Shown here piece by piece: positions 1-10,900 of a stretch of 56,003 bases of DNA. The notes below the pieces were generated by a model, which searched no databases, had not been told where the DNA came from, and saw nothing but the letters and a program-made list of their open reading frames with translations. Position numbers and translations under genes: made by a program. Each line of letters begins with the position of its first letter. Position 1 is the first letter of the stretch. This DNA is from Akkermansia sp. Its GTDB lineage: Bacteria > Verrucomicrobiota > Verrucomicrobiia > Verrucomicrobiales > Akkermansiaceae. Location: NCBI GenBank assembly GCA_030523775.1, contig JAUNHW010000017.1, positions 1-56,003 on the forward strand. Direction: 5' to 3'.

Positions 1-3000
1 AGCGTGGAGCCGCCCGCCATGGTGAGCGCGCTGCTCACCTTCGCGCCGCTGCCGAAGCTCGCCTCGCCGGTCACCGTGAGGGTCTCGTCGCTGTCGTTCA
101 TGTACACGCCGCGTCCTTCACCCACGGTGAGGTCGCGCACGGCCACCCCGCTGGTCCTGCCGGAGAGGTAGATGTCGCCGTTCTGCGCGTGCAGCTCGTC
201 GTACTCGGTGTTGAGCGCGTTGATGTCGTTCACGGATGCGGTGCCTGCATTCACCAGGGCGGAGGTGCCCTTCAGCTCATGCCCGAAGTTGTGGGCGTCG
301 CTGTAGTTGAAGGTGACGCGGGCATCCGTGAGGCTGTACGCAGTGCTGCCGATGTCGTAGGCGTCCTCGTCGGACTCGTTCTTCATCGTGGCGGTCTTGG
401 TTTCGTCCACGGACTTGATGTTCACGTTACCGAGGTCCAGCTTAGCGGTGTCCTGAATGTCAATGCTGTCGCCGGCGGACAAGCCGAAGCTCGTGCTGGC
501 AACGGCCAGCGTGGCCCCCTCCTGCAGCACGAACTTGCCGAACATGGAGCCGAGCAGCGGCGTGGTGAGCGTGTGCGCGCCCTTGATGGTGAGGGTGGAA
601 ATGCCGCCGCCCTCCATGTTGTACGCCCACAGGGATTTCTGCGCCGCCACGTCCTTCTCCAGCACTACGGTGGCGGAGGCGTCCTCTGTCAGACCGCCGA
701 GCGTAAGATTGCCCGCCAGGTCGGCGTCCATCACCAGCACGCCCTTGTCCACAAGCGTGAGACCGAGGGAGGCCAGCTGGTCACCGCTCAGCATGGAGGT
801 CTTGAACTGCTGCGCGGCCTCCGCCGGCACATCAACCACCAGGTCCAGGTTCTCACCGCTCACCGCAATGTTCTTGAGGGTGCCGGCGGCGCCGCCCTTC
901 TGGTCTGCCCAGGCCATAATCTGTGCAATGGTGGGCTGTGCCTCTCCGGCATCCACCTTGAGCTGGTAGGTGCTCCAGTCTGCACCGCTGAGGGTGATGG
1001 CACCCTCCTCCAGGTTATCCATGTGGTAGGTGGTGTCGCCGTGCTTGATTTCCGTGACGTCGAGCGTGGCCTTCGTCGGGTCGAACACTTGAATGGTTCC
1101 GCCCTGGCTGAAGCCGTTGCCGGTGTTCAGGCCGTCCACGTCCAGAAGCTCGCCCGTCGTCGGGAAATCGCCGGCGAGTATGAGGGATCCGCCGTTCACG
1201 GAGCCGCTGGTGAGCGTGTTGTGGATGATGACGTTGCCGCTGTTGGTGACGGACTGCGTGCCTGCCAGCACGTTGCCGGCGGTCATGTCAAGCGTGGCGC
1301 CTGCGGCCACGGTAATGGGGCCGCTGCCCAGCACGTTGGCTGCGGTGACCTTGAGCGTGCCGGCGTTCACCTGCACCCCGGTGAGCGTGCCGGGAGCGGT
1401 GGTTCCGGCTGCACCGGACATCTCCAGGATGCCGGCGCCGTTCTTGACGATGGAGCCGGCGCCGTTGACCATGCCGGTCTGCTTGAGCGTCTGGTCGGCG
1501 TCCACGTCAAAGGTAATCACCTTGCCGGCCTCTGCGATGTTGAGGGCGGCGGACATGTCCGCGCCCACGGTGGCATGCACGGTGATGTCGCCCTTCACGT
1601 CCACACCGCCGGTGAAGGTGCCGCCGGAAAGCAGCATGTTCGCCACGGTGTTGGAGTTGCTGAAATGGATGACACCCTCGCGGGCCTCCAGCGTGCCGGT
1701 GGAGATGCTGGTGGTCTTGAAGCCGAAGCGGCCGTCGCCCGTCTTCACGAGCGTGTTGTCGCCGAGGTCCAGCGTGTTGGCGGCGTAGCCGGCGGAAAGC
1801 AGCCAGAAATCGTGCCCGGAGCCGGCTTCCACCGTGGAGTCCGCCGTGAGCTTCAGGCCGGACATCTGGGCCTTGCCTTCGGGGATGTCATTCCCGCTGT
1901 TGGTAAGCTTGCCGCCCGCCAGCACGTAGGCGTACTTGGTGTCCGGCTGGCCGTTGAAGTCCAGCACGCCCGTGGAGTTGATGGTGAAGGTGCGCGTGGA
2001 GGTGGCGGCGATGTTTTCTGCGCCGAATACACCCGTGCCTACGTTGGCGTTGATGCCGGTTCCGACTATCAGGGTGCCGTTGACCTCAATGTTGCCGGTG
2101 AAGTTGGTGTTGTTGCCCCGCAGCAGGACGGTGGCGCCCTCGGCAATGACGAGGGTGCCCGCGCCGGCGTAGGAATCAGCGCCGGTGGCGCCGATGGTGA
2201 GCGTGGAGCCCGCCGTGCCGTTGATGGTGAGCGTGTGGCCCCCGGCCGCGCCGGTCGCCTTGGTGATGGCGGTGTTGGCCGTCACGTTCAGCGCGGCATC
2301 CGCATCTGCCGCCAGCGTGAGCTGGGGCAGCACGGCATCCGCGCTGTCCAGGGCGAGCGTGGTGCCGCTCTTGAGAATGGCCTCCCTCATGTCCCCGGAG
2401 GACGCGGTGATGGCGTGGTCCAGGCTCTCCGTTGTATTTGCAACGTTGACATACAGGGTGGTGTAGGTGACACCGGCCTCAAAGGAGACATTGCCCGTGG
2501 CGGTGTCGAGCGTGCCGGTGGCGCCGTTCGCCGTGAAGGTGCCATCGCCGCTCACGGTCGCATCGTCGGCGATATCCACCACGTGGGCGGTCATGGCCTC
2601 AAACTGCAGGAAGCCGTTGCCCTCGTTGTCGCCTTCCACATAGTCGCCGGTTCCGCCGCCGCTGGCCAGCGCGGTCACATCAAAGGTGCCGCCGAGCACA
2701 AGCTCGCCCTTGTTCAGGGTGATGACATGCGTGATAACGTTTGCGCCGCCGGAAAGCGTCAGCGTGCCGTCGCCAGCCTTGATGATGGAGCCCGCACCGG
2801 TGATGTTGCCGCTAACGGTGAGCGCGCCCCCGGCCTCGCCGGTCTCCAGCTCCAGGGTGTCTTCGGAGCCGGTCCACTCGTACACGGCCGTGTTGAACGT
2901 GGTGCCGGAGCCGGTAAGGGTCACGTCCTTGGCAATCTCCACGTTGTAGTCGGAGATGCCCACCTCGCCCGCCGCGAAGTCGATGATGATGGGCTTCTGG

Positions 3001-4688
3001 CTCGTGATGCCCGTGGAACCCAGCACCACCTTGCCACCATCCTGCAGGTTCAGGTTGATGGTCTCCGCCTTGGCGTCCTTGTGCTGGTTCTGGGAGAAGC
3101 CCTGCACGGCCATGAGACCGCCGTCCTGGATGTTGAAGGTGACCATGTTGTCGCCCACGTAGGCGGTGGCGTTTTCGGCATAGAGCTTGCCGGCGATGTT
3201 CGCCACGGAAACACCGACCCATTCACCGAGAACCAGGCCGGTGTTGGCGTAGGCGTTGGCCACGTCTCCCGCCCTCACGTGCAGGATGGCGTTCTCCTTG
3301 ACGTTCAGGGTGGAGGTGCCCTCTGCACCGTTATCGCCGAACTCCACGCGGTTGGTCTCCACGCGCACTTCATTCGTGCCGTCGCCGATGTTCACCGTGC
3401 CGACCGCATTGTACAGCGCGCCGGTGATGAGGGTGGCGCCCGTAAGGTTGATGGTTCCACCGGTGACCGCCAGACCCTGCTTGCGCGGGTTGGCACCCGT
3501 GCCGTCACCGCCGCCATTCACTTCAAGGGCGCTGGAGATGGTGTGCTCGCCGCCGGTCACCTGCAGCGTGGTCACTGCCAGCTTGCCCTCGCCGCTCACC
3601 TGCAGGGTCTGCGTGCCGGTCAGCGAGATGGTGCCGGTCATGTTCACCGTGGCGCCGGCATTAATGGAAAGCGCGCCGGAAAGTGCACCCAGGCTGATGG
3701 TGCCCTCGCCCGCCATCGTTGCCGTCTGGCCGTCGGCCACGTTGAGCGTGTCCACCATCAGGGCGGAACCGCTGTCCGCCGTGAACGTGTAGCCCGCCTG
3801 CACGTTCATCACATCCACGTTCACCGTGCCTTCCACCACAATGTTCTTCATCAGGGAGGACCCGCTGCCGAACACCGCCGTCGAGTAGTCCACGAACACG
3901 GTCGGCGTCGTTTCGCCCTCGGCCACCCAGTTGGCGGTGCTCAGGTCCCACGTGGCGGAACTCGTGCTGTTCCACACCAGCGTGGACGGCGGGGTGTAGT
4001 ACTTAATCAGGTCGTTCTCCGTGATGACCGCGTCGAACAGGTAGCCGGCCTTGGTGATTGCAAAGGTGCCCGTGGAGGCATCGTCCGGGAAGGTGACCTG
4101 GTTGGCGTTGTGGGCGTACTTGCTCATGCCGCCCATACCGCCGAGGGCGACGTGGTCCACCGTGGTGTTGGAGAAAGACTGGCCGCCCTGTGTTGCCGTG
4201 GCGATGGCGCTCGAGAAGTTGTTGTCGGCATACACCTTCATCGTCAGGTTCTTGTCCGTGCTGTGCGACAACACGAACGTCAGGTCCGTCACGCCGTTGA
4301 GGTCCAGTGTCTGCGCGCCGCCCGCGGCTGCCGCGCTCCAGGATGTCAGCGTGGCGGTCTGGCTGCCGTTATCGGCGAGCGTGATGCCTTCTGCAAGCCC
4401 GGTGCCGCCTTGCTGCTGCAGGGAAAGCGCCAGCAGCGTCAGCGCGCTGTCGCCCTTGATGGAATCGGCGGTCACCGTCACCACGAAGCTCCAGTTGTTG
4501 TTGAACGTCTCGGAATAGTCGAACTTCTGGGCAGTGCCGCCGCCCACCACCGCCGCCCCGGCGGACTGGTCGTAGGTGGTCCAAGTGGTGACATCATACG
4601 TGGTGATGGCTGCCTGTGCCAGCGTGCCGGCAACTGCGAATGCGGCGATGAGCGCCGCGCGGAGACCTGTGGGGAGGTGTAATTTCAT
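1..4688 (-). CDS. Giant autotransporter A, N-terminal 1562 codons (3' end off the left edge)
   Basis: This is a type V secretion passenger, expected to be exported by Sec and displayed through a C-terminal beta-barrel that lies outside the window. The start at 4688 is the ATG that opens the signal peptide MKLHLPTGLRAALIAAFAVA, with likely cleavage after LAQA. An upstream in-frame ATG would put 16 residues before the signal peptide and was not used. The passenger is low-complexity Thr/Gly/Ser/Val beta-helix sequence with W-x(n)-W-x(n)-NW motifs (for example WNSTSSATWDLSTANW) and PATR-like repeats (IIKAGDGTLTLSGG). As far as I can read, it is identical at nucleotide level to the first 1562 codons of gene B. 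No Shine-Dalgarno sequence precedes the ATG. The ligand or function of the passenger is unknown. Confidence 0.85.
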   Translation of the reverse strand, partial: MKLHLPTGLRAALIAAFAVAGTLAQAAITTYDVTTWTTYDQSAGAAVVGGGTAQKFDYSETFNNNWSFVVTVTADSIKGDSALTLLALSLQQQGGTGLAEGITLADNGSQTATLTSWSAAAAGGAQTLDLNGVTDLTFVLSHSTDKNLTMKVYADNNFSSAIATATQGGQSFSNTTVDHVALGGMGGMSKYAHNANQVTFPDDASTGTFAITKAGYLFDAVITENDLIKYYTPPSTLVWNSTSSATWDLSTANWVAEGETTPTVFVDYSTAVFGSGSSLMKNIVVEGTVNVDVMNVQAGYTFTADSGSALMVDTLNVADGQTATMAGEGTISLGALSGALSINAGATVNMTGTISLTGTQTLQVSGEGKLAVTTLQVTGGEHTISSALEVNGGGDGTGANPRKQGLAVTGGTINLTGATLITGALYNAVGTVNIGDGTNEVRVETNRVEFGDNGAEGTSTLNVKENAILHVRAGDVANAYANTGLVLGEWVGVSVANIAGKLYAENATAYVGDNMVTFNIQDGGLMAVQGFSQNQHKDAKAETINLNLQDGGKVVLGSTGITSQKPIIIDFAAGEVGISDYNVEIAKDVTLTGSGTTFNTAVYEWTGSEDTLELETGEAGGALTVSGNITGAGSIIKAGDGTLTLSGGANVITHVITLNKGELVLGGTFDVTALASGGGTGDYVEGDNEGNGFLQFEAMTAHVVDIADDATVSGDGTFTANGATGTLDTATGNVSFEAGVTYTTLYVNVANTTESLDHAITASSGDMREAILKSGTTLALDSADAVLPQLTLAADADAALNVTANTAITKATGAAGGHTLTINGTAGSTLTIGATGADSYAGAGTLVIAEGATVLLRGNNTNFTGNIEVNGTLIVGTGINANVGTGVFGAENIAATSTRTFTINSTGVLDFNGQPDTKYAYVLAGGKLTNSGNDIPEGKAQMSGLKLTADSTVEAGSGHDFWLLSAGYAANTLDLGDNTLVKTGDGRFGFKTTSISTGTLEAREGVIHFSNSNTVANMLLSGGTFTGGVDVKGDITVHATVGADMSAALNIAEAGKVITFDVDADQTLKQTGMVNGAGSIVKNGAGILEMSGAAGTTAPGTLTGVQVNAGTLKVTAANVLGSGPITVAAGATLDMTAGNVLAGTQSVTNSGNVIIHNTLTSGSVNGGSLILAGDFPTTGELLDVDGLNTGNGFSQGGTIQVFDPTKATLDVTEIKHGDTTYHMDNLEEGAITLSGADWSTYQLKVDAGEAQPTIAQIMAWADQKGGAAGTLKNIAVSGENLDLVVDVPAEAAQQFKTSMLSGDQLASLGLTLVDKGVLVMDADLAGNLTLGGLTEDASATVVLEKDVAAQKSLWAYNMEGGGISTLTIKGAHTLTTPLLGSMFGKFVLQEGATLAVASTSFGLSAGDSIDIQDTAKLDLGNVNIKSVDETKTATMKNESDEDAYDIGSTAYSLTDARVTFNYSDAHNFGHELKGTSALVNAGTASVNDINALNTEYDELHAQNGDIYLSGRTSGVAVRDLTVGEGRGVYMNDSDETLTVTGEASFGSGAKVSSALTMAGGST

Positions 4689-4763
4689 AATGTTGATTAG
4701 TTTGGAGATGATACCAGGGGAGACGGGTGGATACACTCCACCCCTACCCGTGCATACGGGGCA

Positions 4764-4791
4764 ATTTTAGCACATTTTCAAGGCACCGCAA
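4764..4791 (-). promoter_or_regulatory. Promoter of autotransporter A
   Basis: On the minus strand a TTGCGG -35 box (4786-4791) lies 16 bp from a TAAAAT -10 box (4764-4769). The -10 is extended (TGC before TAAAAT). It is the exact copy of the gene B promoter. The predicted leader is about 70 nt and contains a GGTGGA...TCCACC hairpin. Confidence 0.6.
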
Positions 4792-4854
4792 GCCAAAAAA
4801 TGCCGAAAAATCATGAATTTACGGATTGTCGAACAGAACTGAACCCACACGCCG

Positions 4855-4889
4855 AAAAAGGGCCACCCGGCAGCATGCCGGATGGCCCC
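4855..4889 (-). terminator. Intrinsic terminator downstream of autotransporter B
   Basis: A GC-rich hairpin (4860-4889; arms GGGGCCATCCGGCA and TGCCGGGTGGCCC around a short loop) is followed on the minus strand by five T (4855-4859). It sits about 65 bp after the gene B stop and upstream of the gene A promoter, so A and B are separate transcription units. Confidence 0.8.
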
Positions 4890-4926
4890 TTGGTAATACC
4901 GCGCGCAGCGCGGCTCTATTTCCAAA

Positions 4927-4954
4927 TAGTACCTAGTACCTAGTCCCTAGTACA
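4927..4954. repeat. Four 7-bp TAGTACC-type units next to the gene B stop codon
   Basis: Units TAGTACC, TAGTACC, TAGTCCC and TAGTACA abut the stop codon of gene B. The same array occurs at 13905-13932 after gene C. On the transcribed strand it gives a TACTAGG-type series in the 3' UTR. Function is unknown. Confidence 0.75.
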
Positions 4955-7900
4955 TTAGAAGTTGAACCTATATCCCGCGGTGCCGTTGACCTCCGAGTAG
5001 CCGGAGCGGAACTCGCCCGTCACGTCGAAGAACAGCGAGCCGCCGTCCTCCGCAAGCGGGAGCGTGATGCCCGCGCCCACTTCCACGCCGAAGGCTCCAA
5101 CCTCCGCGCTCTTGGCGTCCGCGCCGTTGCGCACGCCCACAAAGTGGTTGCGCACGGCCACATCGCGGTCGCCGGAGTCCATCTTGAGCAGCACGCGACC
5201 CTCGAAGAGGGTGGAGCGGTTGTACACGCTGGTGCCCACCACGCTCTGCAGGCGTGCACCCACGGCGGCGGTGAACACGTTCATCTCAGCATCGTCGGCC
5301 ACCAGCGCGGCATCGCTGCCGCCCTCCTCGGTGAAGCCGCCCAGCGTGCTGTGTCGGTAGCTCAGGTTGAGCACGGGCTGCAGGCAGGTGGTGGCGTCCT
5401 CGTTCAGAGCCTTGGCGTAGCCTATCTCGTACATCACGCCGAAGGCCGTGCCGTCCGTGTCGCCCTCCGTGCGGTAGGCGCCCGCGCCGTAGTCCACCGT
5501 GCGGTTCAGCTTGGCGTCCGCGCGACCGAAGGTGCCCACCAGGGTCTGCGTGAGCGAGTGGCGGGAGTAGCGCACGAAGGCGCTCACGTACATGCGGTCC
5601 AGGTCGCCGTCCGCGCTCTCCGCCGCGTTGGCGGTGAAGTTGCCCTTCATGGCGGTGAGGGCCAGGCCGCAGGTGAAGCGCGGCGTGCAGTCCACGTCAA
5701 AGCCCACCGTGCCGCCCCAGCTGGAGAGCTTGTAGCCCGCCAGCGTGCCGTCCGCCTTGAGCCTGCGGTAGTCTCCCTCCGCGTTCACCCAGGCGTTGAA
5801 GTAGGGCAGGTCCTCGTTCACCAGGCAGTCGTTGAGCCCCATGGAGGTGGTGCGGTTGCGCACGGCGCGCAGCTGGCGGTCCACATCGCTCCCCAGGGCC
5901 GCGCCCATGGCGGCCACGGAGGCCCCGCTCATGGCGGCGAGCGCCTTGTCCGCGGCCTCTCCGGCCACGGCGCCGTTCTCAAGCGCGGTCATCACCGCGG
6001 CCAGGTCCCCGGCGGGGTCGGTGATCTGCGGGTTGTTCTCCACGAAGGCGGCGTCCACCATCTGCGCCCCGGCAATGCCGTTGGGCGTGTGGGCACCGCT
6101 CACCGTGCGGTAGAAGTCGTCGCGCATGTCGACGAGCAGCTTGCCGCCCTCGATGCGTGCGTTCATGTAGTACTTGCCGTACAGGTAGCCGTTGAGCTGC
6201 ACGTTCTGCGTGTCGGTCTCCGCACCGCCGAACTTGGCGAGCTCCAGGCTGCGGGTCTTGCCGTAGTTGCGGACCTCCATGGCCTGGCCGCCGTCGGCCG
6301 AGGCATCCTGGTTCACCACCACGGTGGCGTCGCCGCCCAGCCGCAGGTCGCCCTGCAGGATGGCAGGGGCCCCGGCGCCGAGCGTCTTGGCGCTCTCGAT
6401 GGCGGACATGCCGAACACCACGCTGCCGTCCTCCAGCAGGGAAGTGTTGTTCAGCTCCAGCGTGGAGCCGATGCTGCTGGCGTTCGGGTCGTTCAGGATG
6501 ATGGTGAGCGCGTCTGCATCAATGCCGTCAATGGCGGTGCTGCCGCTGTACTGCAGCTTGGCCGTGCCGTCGCCGCCCAGGGTCAGGCCGTCGTTGGCGT
6601 AGAGCGTGGCGTCTGCATCCGCGGCAATGACGATGTAGGCTTCATCATACCCGCCGGTGTAGCGGCTGCCCGTGCCGGTGATGGCCACGCGACCGCCCAC
6701 AATGGAATCCGGGTCGCCGTAGAGCTGTCCGGTGCTGACGTTGGAGCCTACAGAGGCGCGCAGGGCTGCGCCCTCCGTCATGTCGATGGTTTCTGCCGTG
6801 TAGGTGCCATCGTTCACGTTCAGGGTGCCGCCGGTGATGGTGGTGGCATCCGCCTTCACCGTTGAACCGGGCTGCACGACGAGCGTGCCGTTGATGGTGG
6901 CGGTGGGGGCCTCAATCTTTGTGGAGCCCTCGCCGTCTCCCACGGTGAGCATACTGTTCATGTTCACCTCCAGCGCGCTGCCAACCTCCAGGGTGTGGTC
7001 GCCCTGCAGGGTGGCGGATTGTGCGGAGACGGTGAAGTAGGCCACGGTCGGCTCGTCGTCGAGCTCGATGGTGTGGGTGTCTCCCTTCACCTGCACCCAG
7101 TCATCTTCACCGGGCACAGTCAGGTTGCTCCAGTTGCCGTCGTGGCTCCAGAGGGTGTCCTCGTTGCCGGTCCACACAAAGCCGCTTTCCTGGTCTTCCA
7201 CCTTGAGGATGATGTCGTGCGAGGTCGCATCCTGCATGATGGTGTAGGTGTGGCGGTTTTTGTCGGAGATGGACTTCACGCCGTTGATGGAGAGGTCTGC
7301 AGCCCCGGCGTATGCGGAATCCACATAGGCCAGGGTGATGACCTGGCCGGTGCTTGCGTTCAGGTCCCAGATGAGCTGCTTGTCCACCACAAAGGCCGTG
7401 GTGGTGTCGCTGAGGGTTCCCGCAGTCAGGTAGGCACCCGTCTTGCTCACCCGCGTGAGGGTGATGCTTGCCGTATCCAGCGTGCCGGTGACGGTGAGCG
7501 CTCCGGCGGTGGCCTCCAGCGTCAGGCTGCCGGCCTTCACATCCGTCAGGGCAGCCGCGCCGTTCACGGTGAGCCCGCCCGTCACGCTGAGCGTGCCGGC
7601 GGAGCCCGTGGTGGAGGTGAGCGCCAGGTTGTTGGCAACGGCCAGCGTTTCACCCGTGCCGATGTTCAGCGTGGCAATGCTGCCGCCGGCGGCGGAGACG
7701 GATGCCCCGTTCACCTCAACGGTGCCGGTGGCGTTCACCGTGCCCAGGTTGATGCCGTTGCCGGCAATCACCCTGCCCGCCACGGAAAGCGTGCCCTCGT
7801 TGGCAAGCGTGGAGCCTTCCTGCATGTCCAGCGTGGCGGAGACGGTGGTGGTACTGCCGGAGGCGATGCTCACGGTGTTGCCGCTGTTGACTTTCAGCGT

Positions 7901-10900
7901 GCCCGTGCCGCCCACGGAGGCGGTCTGCAGCGCGGCGCCGGCCAGAATTTCGGCGGTGCCGCTCACGGTGATGCCGGAGGCGGAAACCGCCCCGTGTCCC
8001 GTGATGGAGGAAGCGTCATTCATGGTGAGGCTGCCCAGGTCCACGCCGGCAGCGGTTTCGAGAGCGCCGGAAAGGTTCGTCTTCTCCAGCCCGCTTGTCG
8101 TGACCAGCTTGAGCGTGCCGTCTGTGAGGGTGAGAGTGCCCACGCCGTTCAGGTTGAGGTTGGTGATGCGGGACTCGCCTCCCAGCTTGATGGACGTGGC
8201 GCCGGAAACGGTGTCAGACACCTTCACGGAGTCGAAGGTGTTCTCTCCGGTCAGGATCAGGTTACTGGCCGTCACGTTGCCGCCCATGGCGGTGGCGTTC
8301 TTCACGGTGAGGTTGCCGTCCGTGATGAACGTACCCTCGTTGGAGAGGGCGTTCACGGTGACGTTGCCGTTTTTGATGGTGAGCTTGCTTGCGGTTCCGG
8401 CAATGTAGACGTTCTTGAGTTCGCTCGCCACCCGGTCGAAGGTGGCCGTGCCGGAATCCGTGACGCTGATGCCGTTGGCAATGGCCAGGCGGTCCGCGTT
8501 GACGAAGTTGCACGTGGCCCCGGAGACGTTGACGGATGCCACGTTGACTGCCTCACCCACGGTGATGATGCCGCCACCGCCGTTGGCGGTGAAGTGGGCG
8601 TTGTAGCCGCTCTCGAACTTCACGTCCGTCCCGGTGCCGTCCTCATCCGTCCATTTTTCCTCGCTATAGTTCCAGGTGCCGTCGCCGCCCTTCCAGTAGC
8701 GGTTGTTCTCCAGCTCCTTGGTGACGATGACGTTGCCGTCCTTGTAGGTCAGGTTGAACTTCCTGGCTCTCAGGTCCGTGTGGGTGAAGATGGTGGTGAG
8801 ATCCACTTTCCCCGTGTAGCCTGCCCCCGCGAGCGTGAGCCCGCTCACGCCCGTGAAGATGTTCGTGGATTTCTCCGGCTCCAGCGCGGTCAGCGTGTTC
8901 CACAGGTCCGCGGAGATGTGGATGCCGGCATCCAGCGAGAGCGCGTGGTCCGCCAGGGCAACGGGGCCGTCTGCATCCAGCGTGGAGCCGCCCGCCATGG
9001 TGAGCGCGCTGCTCACCTTCGCGCCGCTGCCGAAGCTCGCCTCGCCGGTCACCGTGAGGGTCTCGTCGCTGTCGTTCATGTACACGCCGCGTCCTTCACC
9101 CACGGTGAGGTCGCGCACGGCCACCCCGCTGGTCCTGCCGGAGAGGTAGATGTCGCCGTTCTGCGCGTGCAGCTCGTCGTACTCGGTGTTGAGCGCGTTG
9201 ATGTCGTTCACGGATGCGGTGCCTGCATTCACCAGGGCGGAGGTGCCCTTCAGCTCATGCCCGAAGTTGTGGGCGTCGCTGTAGTTGAAGGTGACGCGGG
9301 CATCCGTGAGGCTGTACGCAGTGCTGCCGATGTCGTAGGCGTCCTCGTCGGACTCGTTCTTCATCGTGGCGGTCTTGGTTTCGTCCACGGACTTGATGTT
9401 CACGTTACCGAGGTCCAGCTTAGCGGTGTCCTGAATGTCAATGCTGTCGCCGGCGGACAAGCCGAAGCTCGTGCTGGCAACGGCCAGCGTGGCCCCCTCC
9501 TGCAGCACGAACTTGCCGAACATGGAGCCGAGCAGCGGCGTGGTGAGCGTGTGCGCGCCCTTGATGGTGAGGGTGGAAATGCCGCCGCCCTCCATGTTGT
9601 ACGCCCACAGGGATTTCTGCGCCGCCACGTCCTTCTCCAGCACTACGGTGGCGGAGGCGTCCTCTGTCAGACCGCCGAGCGTAAGATTGCCCGCCAGGTC
9701 GGCGTCCATCACCAGCACGCCCTTGTCCACAAGCGTGAGACCGAGGGAGGCCAGCTGGTCACCGCTCAGCATGGAGGTCTTGAACTGCTGCGCGGCCTCC
9801 GCCGGCACATCAACCACCAGGTCCAGGTTCTCACCGCTCACCGCAATGTTCTTGAGGGTGCCGGCGGCGCCGCCCTTCTGGTCTGCCCAGGCCATAATCT
9901 GTGCAATGGTGGGCTGTGCCTCTCCGGCATCCACCTTGAGCTGGTAGGTGCTCCAGTCTGCACCGCTGAGGGTGATGGCACCCTCCTCCAGGTTATCCAT
10001 GTGGTAGGTGGTGTCGCCGTGCTTGATTTCCGTGACGTCGAGCGTGGCCTTCGTCGGGTCGAACACTTGAATGGTTCCGCCCTGGCTGAAGCCGTTGCCG
10101 GTGTTCAGGCCGTCCACGTCCAGAAGCTCGCCCGTCGTCGGGAAATCGCCGGCGAGTATGAGGGATCCGCCGTTCACGGAGCCGCTGGTGAGCGTGTTGT
10201 GGATGATGACGTTGCCGCTGTTGGTGACGGACTGCGTGCCTGCCAGCACGTTGCCGGCGGTCATGTCAAGCGTGGCGCCTGCGGCCACGGTAATGGGGCC
10301 GCTGCCCAGCACGTTGGCTGCGGTGACCTTGAGCGTGCCGGCGTTCACCTGCACCCCGGTGAGCGTGCCGGGAGCGGTGGTTCCGGCTGCACCGGACATC
10401 TCCAGGATGCCGGCGCCGTTCTTGACGATGGAGCCGGCGCCGTTGACCATGCCGGTCTGCTTGAGCGTCTGGTCGGCGTCCACGTCAAAGGTAATCACCT
10501 TGCCGGCCTCTGCGATGTTGAGGGCGGCGGACATGTCCGCGCCCACGGTGGCATGCACGGTGATGTCGCCCTTCACGTCCACACCGCCGGTGAAGGTGCC
10601 GCCGGAAAGCAGCATGTTCGCCACGGTGTTGGAGTTGCTGAAATGGATGACACCCTCGCGGGCCTCCAGCGTGCCGGTGGAGATGCTGGTGGTCTTGAAG
10701 CCGAAGCGGCCGTCGCCCGTCTTCACGAGCGTGTTGTCGCCGAGGTCCAGCGTGTTGGCGGCGTAGCCGGCGGAAAGCAGCCAGAAATCGTGCCCGGAGC
10801 CGGCTTCCACCGTGGAGTCCGCCGTGAGCTTCAGGCCGGACATCTGGGCCTTGCCTTCGGGGATGTCATTCCCGCTGTTGGTAAGCTTGCCGCCCGCCAG

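Larger units (their letters stand above)
1..6610. repeat. Left copy of the large direct repeat (unit offset 8978 bp)
   Basis: Bases 1-6610 read identically to 8979-15588. Window base 1 matches base 8979, and the first mismatch to the right is 6611 (G) against 15589 (A). The block covers the 5' part of gene A, the A/B intergenic region and the last 551 codons of gene B. Identity already holds at the left edge, so the repeat probably continues outside the window. Confidence 0.93.
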